Source: Massilia rubra
Lineage (GTDB): Bacteria; Pseudomonadota; Gammaproteobacteria; Burkholderiales; Burkholderiaceae_D
NCBI RefSeq assembly: GCF_011682065.1
Contig: NZ_VUYU01000013.1
Location: forward strand, 1-64,000
Reading direction: 5' to 3'
DNA length: 64,000 nt
Part shown: positions 51,907 to 60,265 of the stretch, one piece after another
Layout: every line of letters begins with the position of its first letter
Numbering within the stretch: position 1 is the first letter of the stretch
Position numbers and translations under genes: made by a program
Notes under the pieces: model-generated
What the model was told of the DNA's origin: nothing
Seen by the model: the letters and a program-made list of their open reading frames with translations, nothing else
Databases searched by the model: none

Positions 51907-52063
51907 GTAAGTGTGCAGAAATTATTGTGATTTCTAGCGAACAGAAGCGGATGCCTTGCAAGGCGCACGCCGTGACGCAGTGCGAGCACTGCTAGCGGTG
52001 GGCAACACAGCAAGGCGCCGCTTATGGAAGCTGGAAATGACAAGAATTTATGCGCACTTACTT
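51905..52063. repeat. 159-nt imperfect palindrome (long hairpin or MITE-like element)
   Basis: The 55-nt left arm 51905-51959 (AAGTAAGTGTGCAG...GCCTTGC) and the 54-nt right arm 52010-52063 (GCAAGGC...TGCGCACTTACTT) are complementary at over 75% of positions, by eye. The best blocks are AAGTAAGTG-x-GCA, AAATT-x-TTGT-x-ATTTC-x-AGC, AAGCGG and GCCTTGC. The apex holds a perfect hairpin GCAGTG-CGAG-CACTGC (51977-51992). No coding frame. Flanks show no obvious target duplication. The rest of the gap to 52268 holds a terminator and the regulator's promoter region. Confidence 0.75.
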
Positions 52064-52093
52064 GGGGCGGCGGCGACGGCCCGTGGCATCTTG

Positions 52094-52119
52094 CAGGGGG
52101 CCGCGTGCCCCCTGTTTTT
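52094..52119 (+). terminator. intrinsic terminator
   Basis: CAGGGGGC (52094-52101), loop CGCGT, GCCCCCTG (52107-52114), TTTTT. It ends the ihfA-merR transcript, or an RNA containing the 159-nt palindrome, before the next regulator gene. Confidence 0.9.
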
Positions 52120-52268
52120 CGCGCTCCATCCGGGCGGGCCGGGCCGCGCGGAGCGTCATACGTGTTTGTACTGAACAGCCAGAGTGCTAGAATACTAACG
52201 CATGCGCAGTGCCGGGCGCGCGGTTCGCCTCGGCTCTTTCCTATGCAAGGATAATTTAAGGGAAGACA

Positions 52269-52901
52269 ATGATACGCGTTGCCATATGTGACGATCACCA
52301 GATAGTACGTGCAGGTTTCAAACAGATCTTTTCTTCGTCACCCGACTTCGATGTCGTGGCCGAAGGGGCCACCGGGCGCGAAGCCCTCGACATCGCGCGC
52401 CGCGAAATCTGCGACGTGCTGCTGCTCGACATCGCCATGCCGGACCAGAGCGGGATCGACATCCTGCGCACCATCCGCCAGGGGCAGCCGAACCTGCCGG
52501 TGCTGATCCTGTCCGGTTATCCGGCGCAGCAATATGCGCTGAACCTGTTCAAGATGGGCGCCAACGGCTACCTCAACAAGGAATGCGAAGCCGATGAGCT
52601 CAAGACCGCGGTACGCACCGTGTTCCAGGGCCGCCGCTACGTCAGCTCCACGGTCGGCGAACTGCTGGCCCAGAGCTTCGACCGCGATCCCAACACGGCG
52701 CTGCATACCGAGTTGTCGGACCGCGAGTTCCAGGTGTTCCTGCGCCTGGCCAAGGGCGCGACCGTGTCCGACATCGGCGTGGCGCTGTCCCTGAGCATCA
52801 AGACGGTGTCGACCTACCGCACCCGGATCATGGAAAAAATGGGCTTGCAGTCGAACAGCGACCTGACCTATTACGCCATGAAGAACAACCTGCTCGACTG
52901 A
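52269..52901 (+). CDS. NarL/FixJ-type response regulator
   Basis: A 210-residue response regulator. The receiver has 'VAICDDHQIVRAGFKQIF', the phospho-acceptor in 'CDVLLLDIAMPDQSG', and 'LSGYPAQQYALNLFKMGANGYLNKE'. The LuxR-type HTH is 'LSDREFQVFLRLAKGATVSDIGVALSLSIKTVSTYRTRIMEKMG'. AAGGGAAG precedes ATG 52269. The neighbouring HisKA_3 kinase is its probable partner. A 178-nt gap to that gene contains nothing recognisable. Confidence 0.93.
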   Translation: MIRVAICDDHQIVRAGFKQIFSSSPDFDVVAEGATGREALDIARREICDVLLLDIAMPDQSGIDILRTIRQGQPNLPVLILSGYPAQQYALNLFKMGANGYLNKECEADELKTAVRTVFQGRRYVSSTVGELLAQSFDRDPNTALHTELSDREFQVFLRLAKGATVSDIGVALSLSIKTVSTYRTRIMEKMGLQSNSDLTYYAMKNNLLD

Positions 52902-53079
52902 TCTTGCGGGCGCGCCGGCCACGCCGGACGCCTGTTTTGCCCGCCGCGCGGCCTGTCGGCACGCCCCGCCCGCGCCGGCGCGTCCCTCTCTCCTACAGTC
53001 CAGCTTGGCTGCGGCACGGCATTTCCCGGTCTATAATTTGTTTCTGCCCGGCTCTGCAGTGCGCAAAAGGATTCCCAGG

Positions 53080-54603
53080 ATGTATTTTTCCACCGAACCA
53101 GCGGTCACCACCGGCTTGCCCTTCTATAAGACCGTGCTGTGCCTGACGTGCGTGCTCATCCTCATCATCAACGGCGTGAGCCTGTTTCACAACCTCGGCC
53201 AGCTCAAGGGCGCCAACGAGATCCAGGGCCAGACCGCCAAGGTGATCGACAAGGTCCAGTACGTCAATGTGCTGATCATGGATGCCGAAAGCAGCTTGCG
53301 CGGCTACTTCCTGTCCGGCTCCGAAGTCTACCTGGGGCCGCTGCGTACGGCCTCGTCCGAGATCGACGCCCAGTTCGCCGAGCTCGACCGCTTGCTGGCC
53401 GAGACCCCGTCCCAGCGCCGCAGCTTGGCCCAGCTGCACACCCTGGTCTACCGCAAGCTCGACACCATGAACCAGGTGCTCGACGTCTACCGCCAGGGCG
53501 GGCTCGATGACATCGTCAAGATCGCCGGTTCGTCCGACAGCAAGTCCGACATGGATGAAATCCGCCTGCAGGTGGTGATTTTGGTGCAGGAGCAAAATGA
53601 ATTGCTGGCTGTTCGCAGCGCCACGTTTGCGCGCGAGTACCGGAACGCCGTGTTTTTGGGCATCAGCATCAACGCCATGGCGATCCTGGTGCTGGCCTTG
53701 TTCTACCGCCTGATCCGGCGCAGCTATTTTGCCCGCGCGACTACCCAGCGCGCGCTGGAAAGCGCCAACGACAACCTCGAATCGATGGTGGTGCTGCGTA
53801 CCGAGCAATTGTCGGTGCTCTCGCGCCACCTGATCAGCGTGAGCGAAGAAGAAAAGGCGCGCCTGGCGCGCGAACTGCACGATGAACTGGGGGCCAACCT
53901 GACCTCGATCAATATCGACTTGAACGCCGTGGCCGACACCGTGCGCGCCGGTGCGCCCGAACTGGCGCTGATGCTCGACCGCGCGCGCGCCACCCTGGTC
54001 GAGACGGTCGAACTGAAGCGCCGCATCGTCGACAACCTGCGCCCCAGCCTGCTCGACCACCTGGGCCTGGCGGCCGCCGTGCAAAGTTATTGCGAGGAAT
54101 TCGGGCGGGTCACCAAGCTCGACTGCGAAGCGCTGATCGACGGCGATATCGATGTCGCCAGTCCGATGCATGCGATCGCGGTGTTCCGGATCGTCCAGGA
54201 GTCGCTCAACAATATCGCCAAGTATGCGCGCGCGCGCCACGTGATCGTGCACCTGGGACGCGAAGCGGGTGGCCTGGCGCTGGAAGTGAGCGATGACGGG
54301 GTCGGCATCGACGCCGACGCCGTGGCCAAGCCGAAATCGCATGGCTTGCTGGGCATGCGCGAGCGCGCCTTGTTGCTGGGGGGGAGTTTGCGGGTGAAGC
54401 GGGGCGTGAACAACGTGGGAACCTGCGTGGAAGCGTTTATTCCGCTCTCGCGCGTGGCCGACAGCGGCGAGGCGGCGCCGCACGTCGCGGCGCCGCTGCC
54501 GTTTAGCGGGCTACATCCATCAGAAGGCGATCGTACTCAGTCTTTGCGACCTTATAGCATTCGCCGGCGTACGCTTCGAGGCCCTGGCGGTCAATCACGG
54601 TGA
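53080..54603 (+). CDS. CHASE3-type sensor histidine kinase (NarX/UhpB class)
   Basis: A 507-residue kinase. TM1 is at about residues 15-35, a helical periplasmic CHASE3-like domain follows ('VQYVNVLIMDAESSLRGYFLSG' is its hallmark), then TM2 at about 187-208. HisKA_3 has the H-box 'LARELHDELGANLTSINIDL' (His about 267), and the ATPase domain has 'VQESLNNIAKYARARHV' and 'DDGVGIDADAVAKPKSHGLLGMRERALLLGG'. Partner of the NarL-type regulator upstream. The last 34 residues ('PFSGLHPSEGDRTQSLRPYS' onward) are encoded antisense to the Crp/Fnr gene end, suggesting a lost original stop. Confidence 0.9.
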   Translation: MYFSTEPAVTTGLPFYKTVLCLTCVLILIINGVSLFHNLGQLKGANEIQGQTAKVIDKVQYVNVLIMDAESSLRGYFLSGSEVYLGPLRTASSEIDAQFAELDRLLAETPSQRRSLAQLHTLVYRKLDTMNQVLDVYRQGGLDDIVKIAGSSDSKSDMDEIRLQVVILVQEQNELLAVRSATFAREYRNAVFLGISINAMAILVLALFYRLIRRSYFARATTQRALESANDNLESMVVLRTEQLSVLSRHLISVSEEEKARLARELHDELGANLTSINIDLNAVADTVRAGAPELALMLDRARATLVETVELKRRIVDNLRPSLLDHLGLAAAVQSYCEEFGRVTKLDCEALIDGDIDVASPMHAIAVFRIVQESLNNIAKYARARHVIVHLGREAGGLALEVSDDGVGIDADAVAKPKSHGLLGMRERALLLGGSLRVKRGVNNVGTCVEAFIPLSRVADSGEAAPHVAAPLPFSGLHPSEGDRTQSLRPYSIRRRTLRGPGGQSR

Positions 54604-55312
54604 TGTTGCCGCGACGGTATTGAATCAGGCCATCGTCCTGCAGCTTGCCGGCGGCGGCGGTAATGCTTTCGCGGCGCACGCCGAGCATGATCGAAATCAG
54701 TTCCTGGGTCACTTTCAGCTCGTTCGATGCGGAACGGTCGAGGCGGTCGAGCAGCCAGCGGCACAGCTTTTGTTCGATCGAGCTGTGACGGCCACCGACG
54801 GCGTTCTGGGCCATCTGCGCGAACAGCGCATTGGTGTAGCGCATCAGCAGCTGGGGCAGGGCGCCGCCCTGGTTGAAGGCGTCGCGCAGGTACTGGGTCT
54901 TGAGGCGGTAGCCGTAACCGGCGCTCTGGACCACGGCGCTGCACATGGCGCGTTCACCCATGAACAGCGACATGCCGACCACGCCTTCATGGCCGACCAC
55001 GGCGATCTCGGTGGTGGCGCCGTCTTCCATGACGTACAGCAGGGAAACGATGGCCGTCGTCGGGAAGTAGACGTTTTCGAGCTTGCTGCCGTATTCAAAC
55101 AGTTCTTTGCCGAAAGGCAGGGCGACCAGTTCCAGGTGGTCGAACAGGGTCTCGAGATCCTTGCGGGGAAGCGCGGCCAGCAATTCGTTTTGCTGGGTGC
55201 CGCTAAAGCTGACAACGGGACGGGCTGCAACTTTTAACTCTTGCGCGCTGGCAGGAATCTGGCCAACCGGCGATGTGTTCTGGGCGCTAGCACCAAGTTG
55301 AGTGTTGTTCAT
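54503..55312 (-). CDS. Crp/Fnr-family transcriptional regulator
   Basis: A 269-residue regulator. The cyclic-nucleotide-binding-like beta-barrel spans about residues 45-160 ('FGKELFEYGSKLENVYFPTTAIVSLLYVMEDGATTEIAVVGHEGVVGM'). The Crp HTH ('VTQELISIMLGVRRESITAAAGKLQDDGLIQYRRGNITVIDRQGLE') is at about 200-245. There are no FNR-type cysteines and the cAMP-binding residues are not evident, so the ligand is unknown. The 320-nt upstream region is shared with the divergent OmpR-type regulator and holds a CCCAGT-CCT-ACTGGG palindrome (55464-55478). Confidence 0.92.
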   Translation of the reverse strand: MNNTQLGASAQNTSPVGQIPASAQELKVAARPVVSFSGTQQNELLAALPRKDLETLFDHLELVALPFGKELFEYGSKLENVYFPTTAIVSLLYVMEDGATTEIAVVGHEGVVGMSLFMGERAMCSAVVQSAGYGYRLKTQYLRDAFNQGGALPQLLMRYTNALFAQMAQNAVGGRHSSIEQKLCRWLLDRLDRSASNELKVTQELISIMLGVRRESITAAAGKLQDDGLIQYRRGNITVIDRQGLEAYAGECYKVAKTEYDRLLMDVAR

Positions 55313-55463
55313 TTTTATTCCTCACTAGCTGAGACGGACTTCAAGGGCGCTTCACCTTCACCTGCGGCGAATCGCGATGTACGAACAGTAAAGCTTCCGT
55401 CTGTTGGCGAACATAAGACTGGCAGTCGCCCCCATGTAGGTTCAATGCATAAATTCTTGTAAT

Positions 55464-55601
55464 CCCAGTCCTACTGGGGGAAAAGCCGATAAATTGTCAT
55501 TTTACTCATGCTTTAAGGTGGGCGAACGCACAGAAGATGCACAAAACCACGTTTTTGACCTTCCCCAATCCTTGGAAGCTGCCCCCGCCATGCCTCATAA
55601 T
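55464..55601 (+). promoter_or_regulatory. palindrome and likely promoter in the divergent crp-like / response-regulator region
   Basis: CCCAGT-CCT-ACTGGG (55464-55478) is a perfect 6-bp-arm palindrome. Further right, TTGGAA (55572-55577) and CATAAT (55596-55601), with 18 nt between, make a plausible promoter for the response regulator at 55633. Nothing else is seen in 55313-55632. Confidence 0.4.
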
Positions 55602-55632
55602 GTGAATATCGCAACTTACTGAAAGCACCGGC

Positions 55633-56298
55633 ATGCACGTATTACTGGTCGAAGACGATGCCGTGCTGGCCGACGGCCTGACCCGCCTGCTGCAGGGACA
55701 CGCGATGGTGGTCGACGTGGTGGGCAGCGGCACCCAGGCCGACCAGGTGCTGCAACGCGCCGAGGTGGCGGTGGTGGTGCTCGACATCGGCTTGCCCGGC
55801 ATCGACGGTTTCGAGGTGGTGCGGCGCCTGCGCGCGCGCGGCAGCGCCGTGCCGGTGTTGCTGCTGACCGCGCGCGACGCCATCGAGGACCGCGTGCGCG
55901 GCCTGGAACTGGGCGCCGACGATTACCTGGTCAAGCCCTTCGCCACCGCCGAACTGGTGGCGCGCATCAAGGCCCTGGCGCGCCGCAACACGCCCAAGCC
56001 GGTCAGCCTGTCGCTGGGCCGCCTGACGCTCGACACCTCGTCCAAGCGCGCCCATATCGAAGGGCGCCCGGTGGAACTGTCGGTGCGCGAATGGGCCGTG
56101 CTCGAATACCTGTTGCAGCACAGCGCCCGCGTGGTGTCGAAGCAGCAGATCATCGACGCCATCCTGCCGTGGGGGGAGGATGTCAGCCTGAACGCGGTCG
56201 AGGTCTACATTTCGCGCCTGCGCATCAAGATCGCCGACGCCGGCATCAGCATCCGCACCATCCGCGGCTTCGGCTACATGCTCGAGCAGGATGTATGA
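55633..56298 (+). CDS. OmpR-family response regulator (QseB/PmrA-like)
   Basis: A 221-residue response regulator. Receiver: 'MHVLLVEDDAVLADGL', phospho-acceptor in 'VVVLDIGLPGIDGFE', 'LLTARDAIEDRVRGLELGADDYLVKPF'. The winged helix is complete: 'VELSVREWAVLEYLLQHSARVVSKQQIIDAI...NAVEVYISRLRIKI...IRTIRGFGYML'. It overlaps the next kinase gene by ATGA, forming a classical pair. The kinase/regulator order is the QseBC type. A tandem site upstream of the pilus operon could be its target (inference). Confidence 0.93.
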   Translation: MHVLLVEDDAVLADGLTRLLQGHAMVVDVVGSGTQADQVLQRAEVAVVVLDIGLPGIDGFEVVRRLRARGSAVPVLLLTARDAIEDRVRGLELGADDYLVKPFATAELVARIKALARRNTPKPVSLSLGRLTLDTSSKRAHIEGRPVELSVREWAVLEYLLQHSARVVSKQQIIDAILPWGEDVSLNAVEVYISRLRIKIADAGISIRTIRGFGYMLEQDV

Positions 56299-57638
56299 CC
56301 AGCATCCGGGTGCGCCTGCTGCGATGGCTGATCGTCCCGATCCTGCTCATCAACCTGGCGGGCGCGGCGCTGACCTACATGCTGGCCTGGATTCCGGCCC
56401 AGCTGGCCTTCGACCAGAGCCTGGCTGACGCCGGCGGGGCGCTGGCGGCGCGCCTGTACGGCGGCCCCGGCCAGCCGGGCATCGACTTGCCGACCCAGGC
56501 CGAGCAAGTCTTGCGCGCCGATGACGTCGACGCCCTGTACTTCATCGTGCGCACCCACGATGGCAAGGTGATTGCGGGCGACGTCGACTTTCCGCAGCTG
56601 GCCGCGCCGTCCAGCCGCGCCTACGACGACGTGATGCGTGGCGAGGAGGTGCGGGTCTCGAGCCGGATTGTCGGCAAGGGCGCGCGCGCGGTCCACATCG
56701 GGGTGGCGAAAACCATGCGCAAGCGCTTGCAGGTGCGCTCGGCCACCTTGCGCGCCCTGGTCTTGCTGGAAACCCTGTTCACCCTGGCCCTGGTCGGCCT
56801 GATCTGGATTTCGGTGACCAATGGCTTGCAGCCGCTGGCGCGCATGCGCGCCAACCTGCTGCAGCGCGACGCGACCGAGCTGGCGCCGATCGACCATGCC
56901 GGGGTGCCGCTCGAATTGACCCCGGTCACGGCCGCCTTCAATGAACTGCTCGACAAGGTGCGTTCCGGCGCCAAGGCCCAGCACGATTTCCTGGCCGATG
57001 TCGCGCACCAGCTGCGCACCCCGCTGGCCGGTATCAAGCTGCAGCTCGAATGGCTGGCGGCGCGCTACCCGGGCGAGCCCGAGACCGTCCATTCGGTGCG
57101 CCTGATGCTGCTCTCGAACGAGCGCATGATCCGCCAGACCAACCAGTTGCTGGCGCTGGCCCGGGCCGAACCGTCGCGCTTCGAGAAAACCCGGCTCGAA
57201 CGGGTCGACCTGGCCGTCCTGGTCGAGCAGGTGATCCAGTATTTCGTCGACGAGGCCGGCAAGAAGCGGATCGATATCGGCTTCGAACTCAAGCGCGCCA
57301 TCGTGCCCGGCAACAGCTTCCTGCTGCGCGACCTGATCGATAACCTGATCGACAACGCGGTGCGCTACACGCCGCGCGCCGGCACCGTCACGGTGCGCTG
57401 CTTCGCCGAGGACGGCGTGGCCGTGCTGCAGGTGGAAGACTCCGGGCCCGGCATCGCGCCGCACCTGCGCGGGCGCGTGTTCCAGCGCTATGTGCGGCTG
57501 GACGACAAGACCGAAGGCAGCGGCCTGGGCCTGGCGATCGTGCGCGACATCGCGCTGGCCCACAGGGCGCGCATCGATGTTGCCGCCGGCCCCGGCGGCA
57601 AGGGCACCCTGATGAGCGTGCATTTCCCGCTGATTTAG
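56295..57638 (+). CDS. sensor histidine kinase (QseC-like)
   Basis: A 447-residue kinase with TM1 at about residues 12-35, a periplasmic sensor of about 120 residues (2CSK-N-like), TM2 at about 158-178, and a HAMP-like linker. HisKA follows with 'FLADVAHQLRTPLAGIKLQLEWLAARY' (His about 238), then the ATPase domain with 'LLRDLIDNLIDNAVRYTPRAG', 'VEDSGPGIAP', 'VFQRYVRLDDKTEGSGLGLAIVRDI'. ATG 56295 overlaps the regulator stop. Confidence 0.93.
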   Translation: MTSIRVRLLRWLIVPILLINLAGAALTYMLAWIPAQLAFDQSLADAGGALAARLYGGPGQPGIDLPTQAEQVLRADDVDALYFIVRTHDGKVIAGDVDFPQLAAPSSRAYDDVMRGEEVRVSSRIVGKGARAVHIGVAKTMRKRLQVRSATLRALVLLETLFTLALVGLIWISVTNGLQPLARMRANLLQRDATELAPIDHAGVPLELTPVTAAFNELLDKVRSGAKAQHDFLADVAHQLRTPLAGIKLQLEWLAARYPGEPETVHSVRLMLLSNERMIRQTNQLLALARAEPSRFEKTRLERVDLAVLVEQVIQYFVDEAGKKRIDIGFELKRAIVPGNSFLLRDLIDNLIDNAVRYTPRAGTVTVRCFAEDGVAVLQVEDSGPGIAPHLRGRVFQRYVRLDDKTEGSGLGLAIVRDIALAHRARIDVAAGPGGKGTLMSVHFPLI

Positions 57639-57663
57639 CAAAAAAACATCGGTTTACGTGCAC

Positions 57664-57719
57664 TTGTCAGGATTTTGTCAGCCTTTCCTCAGGGAACTGC
57701 AAGGTTGGGTATTTATAAT
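57664..57719 (+). promoter_or_regulatory. promoter of the minor pilin operon with tandem TTGTCAG activator-type site
   Basis: TTGTCAG at 57664-57670 and 57675-57681 form a direct repeat with an 11-bp period, one helical turn, the spacing typical of OmpR- or LytTR-type regulator boxes. It lies just upstream of the -35 position of a perfect TATAAT (57714-57719) that has no good -35 hexamer. An activator-dependent promoter is implied. Confidence 0.55.
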
Positions 57720-57769
57720 AGGCAATATCCAAGGAGCCAGTCCGCTCCCAACCTTTTGAAAGTTCATCC

Positions 57770-58384
57770 ATGACCTATCCGGCGTTTCATGCCAGTGTGC
57801 GCAGCGCGGGCCTTGCCCGGCGCCCCGCGCCACGACGCGCACGCGGTTTCACGATGGCCGAGTTGCTCATCACCGTCGTCATCGTCGGTGTCGCCACCGC
57901 CGTCGGCTTGCCGCTCATGAAAGATTTTGTCGATGACTCGGCGGTGTCGGCCCAGGCCGAGCAACTGCTGGCCTCGGTCAACTACACCCGTTCCGAAGCG
58001 GTCAAGCGCAACGGCCGGGTCAGCATGTGCCGCAGCGCCGACGGCGCCGCCTGCGGCGGCGGCACCGCCGGCGACTGGCATGCCGGCTGGCTGGTGTTCG
58101 TCGATGGCGGCACCGTCGGCGTCAAGGATGGCGATGACGAGCTGCTGCGCGTGCAGCGCGGGGTGCCCGGCAAGGCGATGTTGACGGCCACCGGCGATGT
58201 TGCCAATTTCATTTCATACAACGGCAGCGGCCAGACCCGCACCGCCGCCAATGCCGGGCAAAACGGCACGATCTATTCCTGTCAGTCCTCGCTCACGGCC
58301 AAGCGCCGGGTGCTGGCCTTCCGCCCGGGCACGGGTTGGGTCGGGGTCACGATTGTTAATGGAGCAAGTTCATGTTCAGCTTAA
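57770..58384 (+). CDS. fimU: GspH/FimT-family minor pseudopilin FimU
   Basis: A 204-residue type IV minor pilin. A long prepilin leader ends at the processing site 'RGFTMAELLITVVIVGVATAVGLPLM': cleavage after Gly, Glu at +5, hydrophobic spine helix. The globular part with 'VSMCRSADGAACGGG' and the late 'PGTGWVGVTIVNGASSCSA' has cysteine pairs, as in FimU/FimT. Minor pilins prime pilus assembly. First gene of the operon; the ribosome site is weak and the leader is longer than usual, so an internal start is possible. Confidence 0.88.
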   Translation: MTYPAFHASVRSAGLARRPAPRRARGFTMAELLITVVIVGVATAVGLPLMKDFVDDSAVSAQAEQLLASVNYTRSEAVKRNGRVSMCRSADGAACGGGTAGDWHAGWLVFVDGGTVGVKDGDDELLRVQRGVPGKAMLTATGDVANFISYNGSGQTRTAANAGQNGTIYSCQSSLTAKRRVLAFRPGTGWVGVTIVNGASSCSA

Positions 58385-58398
58385 GCAAGGAGAAAACA

Positions 58399-58854
58399 AT
58401 GCGGCGCCAGCAGGGATTTTCGCTGATTGAAATTTTGATCACGATGTTGATCATGAGTGTGGGTTTGCTCGGCATTGCCGGCATCATCCTGACCAACCTG
58501 AAAAACAACCAGAGTTCCCAGGCGCGCGGCCAGGCCACGGTGCTGATCAACGACATCATCGACCGCATGCGCGCCAACCGCACCACCGCCCAGACCCTGG
58601 TGGGCGGCGTGTATCCGTATGATCTTGCCATCAACGCCCAGGCGCCGACCGACACCAGCGTGGCCTCGGTCGACCTGACCCAGTGGCGCGCGGCGGCGGC
58701 GCAGGCGATACCGAACGGCACCGGTTCGGTGAGCTACACCCCCGCCACCCGCAAGTTCGTCATTGTCGTGCAATGGGACGATTCGCGCGTCAAGGCCAGC
58801 GCCACGACGAACGGCCTGGCTGCCCAAGCAATTTCCGTGGAGACGAAGTTATGA
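58399..58854 (+). CDS. pilV: type IV pilus minor pilin PilV
   Basis: A 151-residue prepilin-like protein with 'QQGFSLIEILITMLIMSVGLLGIAGIIL': cleavage G|FSLIE, +5 Glu. The soluble domain follows the PilV pattern ('QARGQATVLINDIIDRMRANRT'). ATG 58399 is chosen because AAGGAGA lies 7 nt upstream; ATG 58372 overlaps the previous gene. The stop overlaps the next start by ATGA. Confidence 0.92.
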   Translation: MRRQQGFSLIEILITMLIMSVGLLGIAGIILTNLKNNQSSQARGQATVLINDIIDRMRANRTTAQTLVGGVYPYDLAINAQAPTDTSVASVDLTQWRAAAAQAIPNGTGSVSYTPATRKFVIVVQWDDSRVKASATTNGLAAQAISVETKL

Positions 58855-59684
58855 CCGGTCCTATGTACTCGCCGCCGTTCAGGTCGCCGCTCGCCGGCGC
58901 CCGCGGTTTTGGCCTGATCGAGGTGCTCGTCGCCATGACCCTGGGCCTGGTGTTGCTGGGCGGGGTAGGTTACCTGTTCATCGGCAGCAAGCAAATGTCC
59001 GTGGCCCAGAGCGATGGGGTGCGCATGAATGAATCAGTGCGCAATGCCATGGATGTCATGGGGCGGGCCTTGCGCCAGGCCGGCTACAAGCTCAACGTGG
59101 ACATGCCGCTCGTGCCGGGCCCGCTGAGCGGCGCCGATGGCGGCGGTGCGGCGCAGACGGCCGGCTCGGATATCCTGATTGTGCGGCATGACCCGGCATG
59201 GACGGCGACCTCGGCGGCCACCGGCTTGCGCAGCGGATCGGAAGTCAATTGCGAAGGCGTGACGGTGGCGTCGAACAATCCGAATGCCACCGGCACCGGC
59301 GCACCCGGCCCCAATGTGGCGCAGGTGGTTTACCAGTTCCGCGTGGTGGGCACCCAGCTCAAGTGCTTCGCGACCGACAACCAGGCGGTCAACCTCACCG
59401 GCGGCGTGGTGGTGGCCGAAAATGTCGAAAACATGCAGGTGTCTTACGGGATCGGCAGCGGCAACGAAGTCGTCACTTCCTATGTCAACAATCCGACCCA
59501 GGCCGAATATGGCCAGGTTTCGGCGGTACGGATCACCCTGCTGGTGCGCGGTCCTTCCACCAAGGGCGTGGTCGGGGTGCAATCGATCAATTTCAACGGC
59601 GGCGTTCTGGCCATTGCCGATGGCCGTCTGCGCAGTGTCGCTACCAGCACCTTCATGGTGCGCAACCAGACAAGGTGGGATTAA
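58851..59684 (+). CDS. pilW: type IV pilus assembly protein PilW
   Basis: A 277-residue minor pilin. The leader 'LAGARGFGLIEVLVAMTLGLVLLGGVGYLF' holds G|FGLIE. 'MNESVRNAMDVMGRALRQAGY' and a long beta-rich domain follow, as in PilW, ending 'LRSVATSTFMVRNQTRWD', the usual PilW C-terminus. GGAGACG precedes ATG 58851. The stop overlaps the PilX start by 1 nt. Confidence 0.92.
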   Translation: MTGPMYSPPFRSPLAGARGFGLIEVLVAMTLGLVLLGGVGYLFIGSKQMSVAQSDGVRMNESVRNAMDVMGRALRQAGYKLNVDMPLVPGPLSGADGGGAAQTAGSDILIVRHDPAWTATSAATGLRSGSEVNCEGVTVASNNPNATGTGAPGPNVAQVVYQFRVVGTQLKCFATDNQAVNLTGGVVVAENVENMQVSYGIGSGNEVVTSYVNNPTQAEYGQVSAVRITLLVRGPSTKGVVGVQSINFNGGVLAIADGRLRSVATSTFMVRNQTRWD

Positions 59685-60235
59685 TGAGAACAAATAACAC
59701 GCGGCGCACGCACGCCTCGCAACAGGGCGCGGTGCTCGTCAGCGGCCTGATTTTCCTGGTGGTGCTGACCATGTTCGTGCTCGCGCTGGTACGTGGCGGC
59801 ACGCTCGAAGAACGCCTGGCGCGCAACTCGCGCGACCAGCAAGTGGCGCGCGAAGCGGCTGAAACGATGCTGCGCTTTGCCGAAGAAACGGTGTTCAACC
59901 AGGCCCCGTTCGACCCGTTCGACAGCACCCAGTTCAGCGTGGCGTGCACAAACGCGCGCTGCCGCAACCAGGTGGAAGCCGACAATTTCCTCACCGTCAA
60001 TTGGAAGGACGACAAGGTGACGTCCAGCTTCATCAACGCCGTCGATCACACCAAACTGACGGTGCAGCCGCGTTACATCATTGAATTGATCAAGGCGCCC
60101 GAATTTATCAATTCGGACACGCCATGCTCGCCCGGGATCGCCAAAGTGACGGCGCGCGCGACGGGCAATGGCGGTGCGGTCGCGATCGTGCAATCGACCT
60201 ACCGTTTTCGTGTTTTCAGCAAAATTTGCGACTAG
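59684..60235 (+). CDS. pilX: type IV pilus minor pilin PilX
   Basis: A 183-residue protein with the PilX-N pattern 'SQQGAVLVSGLIFLVVLTMFVLALVRGGTLEERLARNSRDQQVAREAAETMLRFAE' (quoted in short by key parts: QQGAVLVSGL, EERLARNSRD, AREAAE). It lacks the F-T-L-x-E leader, as PilX-N members do. A small C-terminal domain with cysteines follows. A GGTGGGA ribosome site lies in the end of pilW. 30 nt later PilY1 starts. Confidence 0.9.
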   Translation: MRTNNTRRTHASQQGAVLVSGLIFLVVLTMFVLALVRGGTLEERLARNSRDQQVAREAAETMLRFAEETVFNQAPFDPFDSTQFSVACTNARCRNQVEADNFLTVNWKDDKVTSSFINAVDHTKLTVQPRYIIELIKAPEFINSDTPCSPGIAKVTARATGNGGAVAIVQSTYRFRVFSKICD

Positions 60236-60265
60236 TGCAGTACTCACAACCGTCGGAGAATCATC

